DNA of 64,000 nt, from NCBI RefSeq assembly GCF_001701025.1, contig NZ_CP016793.1, positions 7,874,001-7,938,000 on the forward strand, written 5' to 3'. Source of the DNA: Lentzea guizhouensis. GTDB lineage: Bacteria > Actinomycetota > Actinomycetes > Mycobacteriales > Pseudonocardiaceae. Below the pieces are notes generated by a model that was not told the DNA's origin, did not search any database, and saw only the letters and a program-made list of their open reading frames with translations. Position 1 is the first letter of the stretch. Each line of letters starts with the position of its first letter. The position numbers and the translations under genes are program-made. Shown piece after piece: positions 63,056 to 64,000 of the stretch.

Positions 63056-64000
63056 TCACACGACAGCGCGGACGGATCGGGGGTCGACACCCGTCTCCAG
63101 CAGCACAGCGAGGGGCAGCGTCGCTGCGCCGACCGCCACCGCGTCAGGACCGGTCAGGCCGAGTTCGATGCGGACTCGGCCGAATGGATGACGCAGGGCG
63201 TGCCCGGCCGACGATCTCGTCCAGCTTCTTCGCACCGAGCGCGAGTCCTGCCCAGCCACCGAGAACGACGCGTTCGGGGTTGAAGAGGTTCACCAGGTTC
63301 GCGATCCCGGCGCCCAGATAGCCCACGGACTCCGCCACCACCCGGCGGGCGACGGCAGACCGTGACGACAGCAGATCCTCCAAAGCGGACTGCTCGTCCA
63401 GCACCGGACCATGGCAGCCCAACGCTTCCCGGTAGCGGCCGAGCATGGCCTCCGCGCCGGCGTACGCCTCCAGGCACCCGCATGCCCCGCACCGGCACTG
63501 CCGTCCACCGTAGGCGATCGTGGTGTGGCCCCACTCCCCCGCGTTGCTGGTCGCTCCCCGTTGCACCACGCCACCGGACACCACCGCCACCCCGACGCCC
63601 GAACCGACCAGTGCGATCACCGCGTGGTCAGCGCCGCGCCCGGCGCCGAACCACATCTCCGCCTGCCCCTGGGTCTTCGCGCCGTTCTCCACGAACAGCG
63701 GCGGTTCGACCCCGGCCGAGCGGATCATCCTTTCGAGCGGTACCGCGTCCCAGCCGATGGTTTGCGCGTGCACGACCGCCGATGTTCCTTGCTCGACAGT
63801 GCCGGGCACTCCGATCCCGACACCGAGCACCGAGGACGCCGCGACGCCGGCCGTGGACAGGACCTCACCGATCCCCGACGCGATCAGACTGCTGACCGGG
63901 CCCGGCTCCACCAGCGTGAGCGGCAGATCCACAGCGGACAGCTTGGTCATGGCGAGGTCGAACAGCTCGACCTTGATCCCCGTCTCTCCGACGTCGACGC
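63056..64000 (-). pseudogene. ROK-family protein (cut by window end, one frameshift)
   Basis: The N-terminus is outside the window; the first visible codons are V-D-V-G-E-T-G-I-K-V-E-L-F, the ROK phosphate-binding loop (D-x-G-x-T-x-x-K). It continues with G-I-G-V-P-G-T, V-E-N-G-A-K, G-E-W-G-H-T-T-I and a full zinc motif C-R-C-G-A-C-G-C-L-E. Near 63205 the frame shifts: K-L-D-E-I-V-G-R is followed, in another frame, by H-A-L-R-H-P-F-G-R-V-R-I-E-L-G, A-V-A-V-G-A-A-T-L-P and a stop at 63056. ROK proteins are sugar kinases or sugar-responsive repressors; whether an HTH precedes it cannot be seen. Its place beside the GH3 promoter suggests a role in the same pathway. The frameshift may be a sequencing error. 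Confidence 0.75.

Overview
The window is high-GC DNA with the codon usage and gene types of an actinomycete. The mix of secreted plant-polysaccharide hydrolases, many LacI/ROK regulators, a rifamycin phosphotransferase with its cis-element and an actinobacterial-type STAND ATPase suggests a soil or plant-litter member of the Pseudonocardiales (Lentzea/Saccharothrix/Actinosynnema-like). That placement is inference: there is no rRNA or other phylogenetic marker here.

Left part (1-24 kb): accessory and redox genes. It opens with the end of an SDR, an SRPBCC protein, a frameshifted aminoglycoside-phosphotransferase-family gene and an NCS1 permease. A rifamycin phosphotransferase (rph) follows, preceded by a perfect inverted repeat that looks like the rifamycin-associated element. 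Then come several small 'regulator plus divergent oxidoreductase' modules (TetR, AraC, GlxA-like, MarR), an HD-domain enzyme, a VOC protein and NAD-binding oxidoreductases. Decayed pieces lie among them: LacI, SDR/MDR chimera, GlxA fragment, HD fragment and IS630 transposase. One divergent GlxA/HD module is present twice with reciprocal decay. At 14.3-18.3 kb an expansin-like protein and a GH5 mannanase sit beside a LacI regulator and a second LacI-like protein that has no DNA-binding domain.

Middle part (24-42 kb): a secreted pullulanase with three N-terminal repeat domains, a LacI regulator, a large secreted subtilisin-type protease, a 1.4-kb stretch with no convincing gene, and a STAND ATPase broken by about six frameshifts. 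A PucR regulator, an NfeD protein and an SPFH/stomatin protein form a + strand cluster, followed by a convergent secreted S1 protease.

Right part (42-64 kb): a plant cell-wall utilisation island. It holds a GH127 enzyme with six C-terminal lectin-like repeats, a GH26 mannanase with a ricin-type lectin domain, a Tat-exported GH2, a ROK regulator, a CBM32-GH-CBM32 protein, a DUF1996 protein, a CBM32 plus beta-helix protein coupled to another HTH-less LacI-like protein, a LacI regulator, a GH3 beta-glucosidase and a ROK protein cut by the window edge. A palindrome with the 12-bp core GAGAGCGCTCTC lies upstream of most of these genes and probably defines one LacI regulon. Extracellular enzymes would release mannan, arabinan, glucan and galactan oligosaccharides, and the intracellular GH3 enzyme and sugar-responsive repressors would complete and control their use.

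Several genes (APH at 1.3 kb, STAND at 34-38 kb, ROK at 63 kb) change reading frame without gaining stops. They may be recent pseudogenes or indel errors in the assembly. No rRNA, tRNA, CRISPR array, intact IS, prophage or antibiotic biosynthetic cluster was seen.
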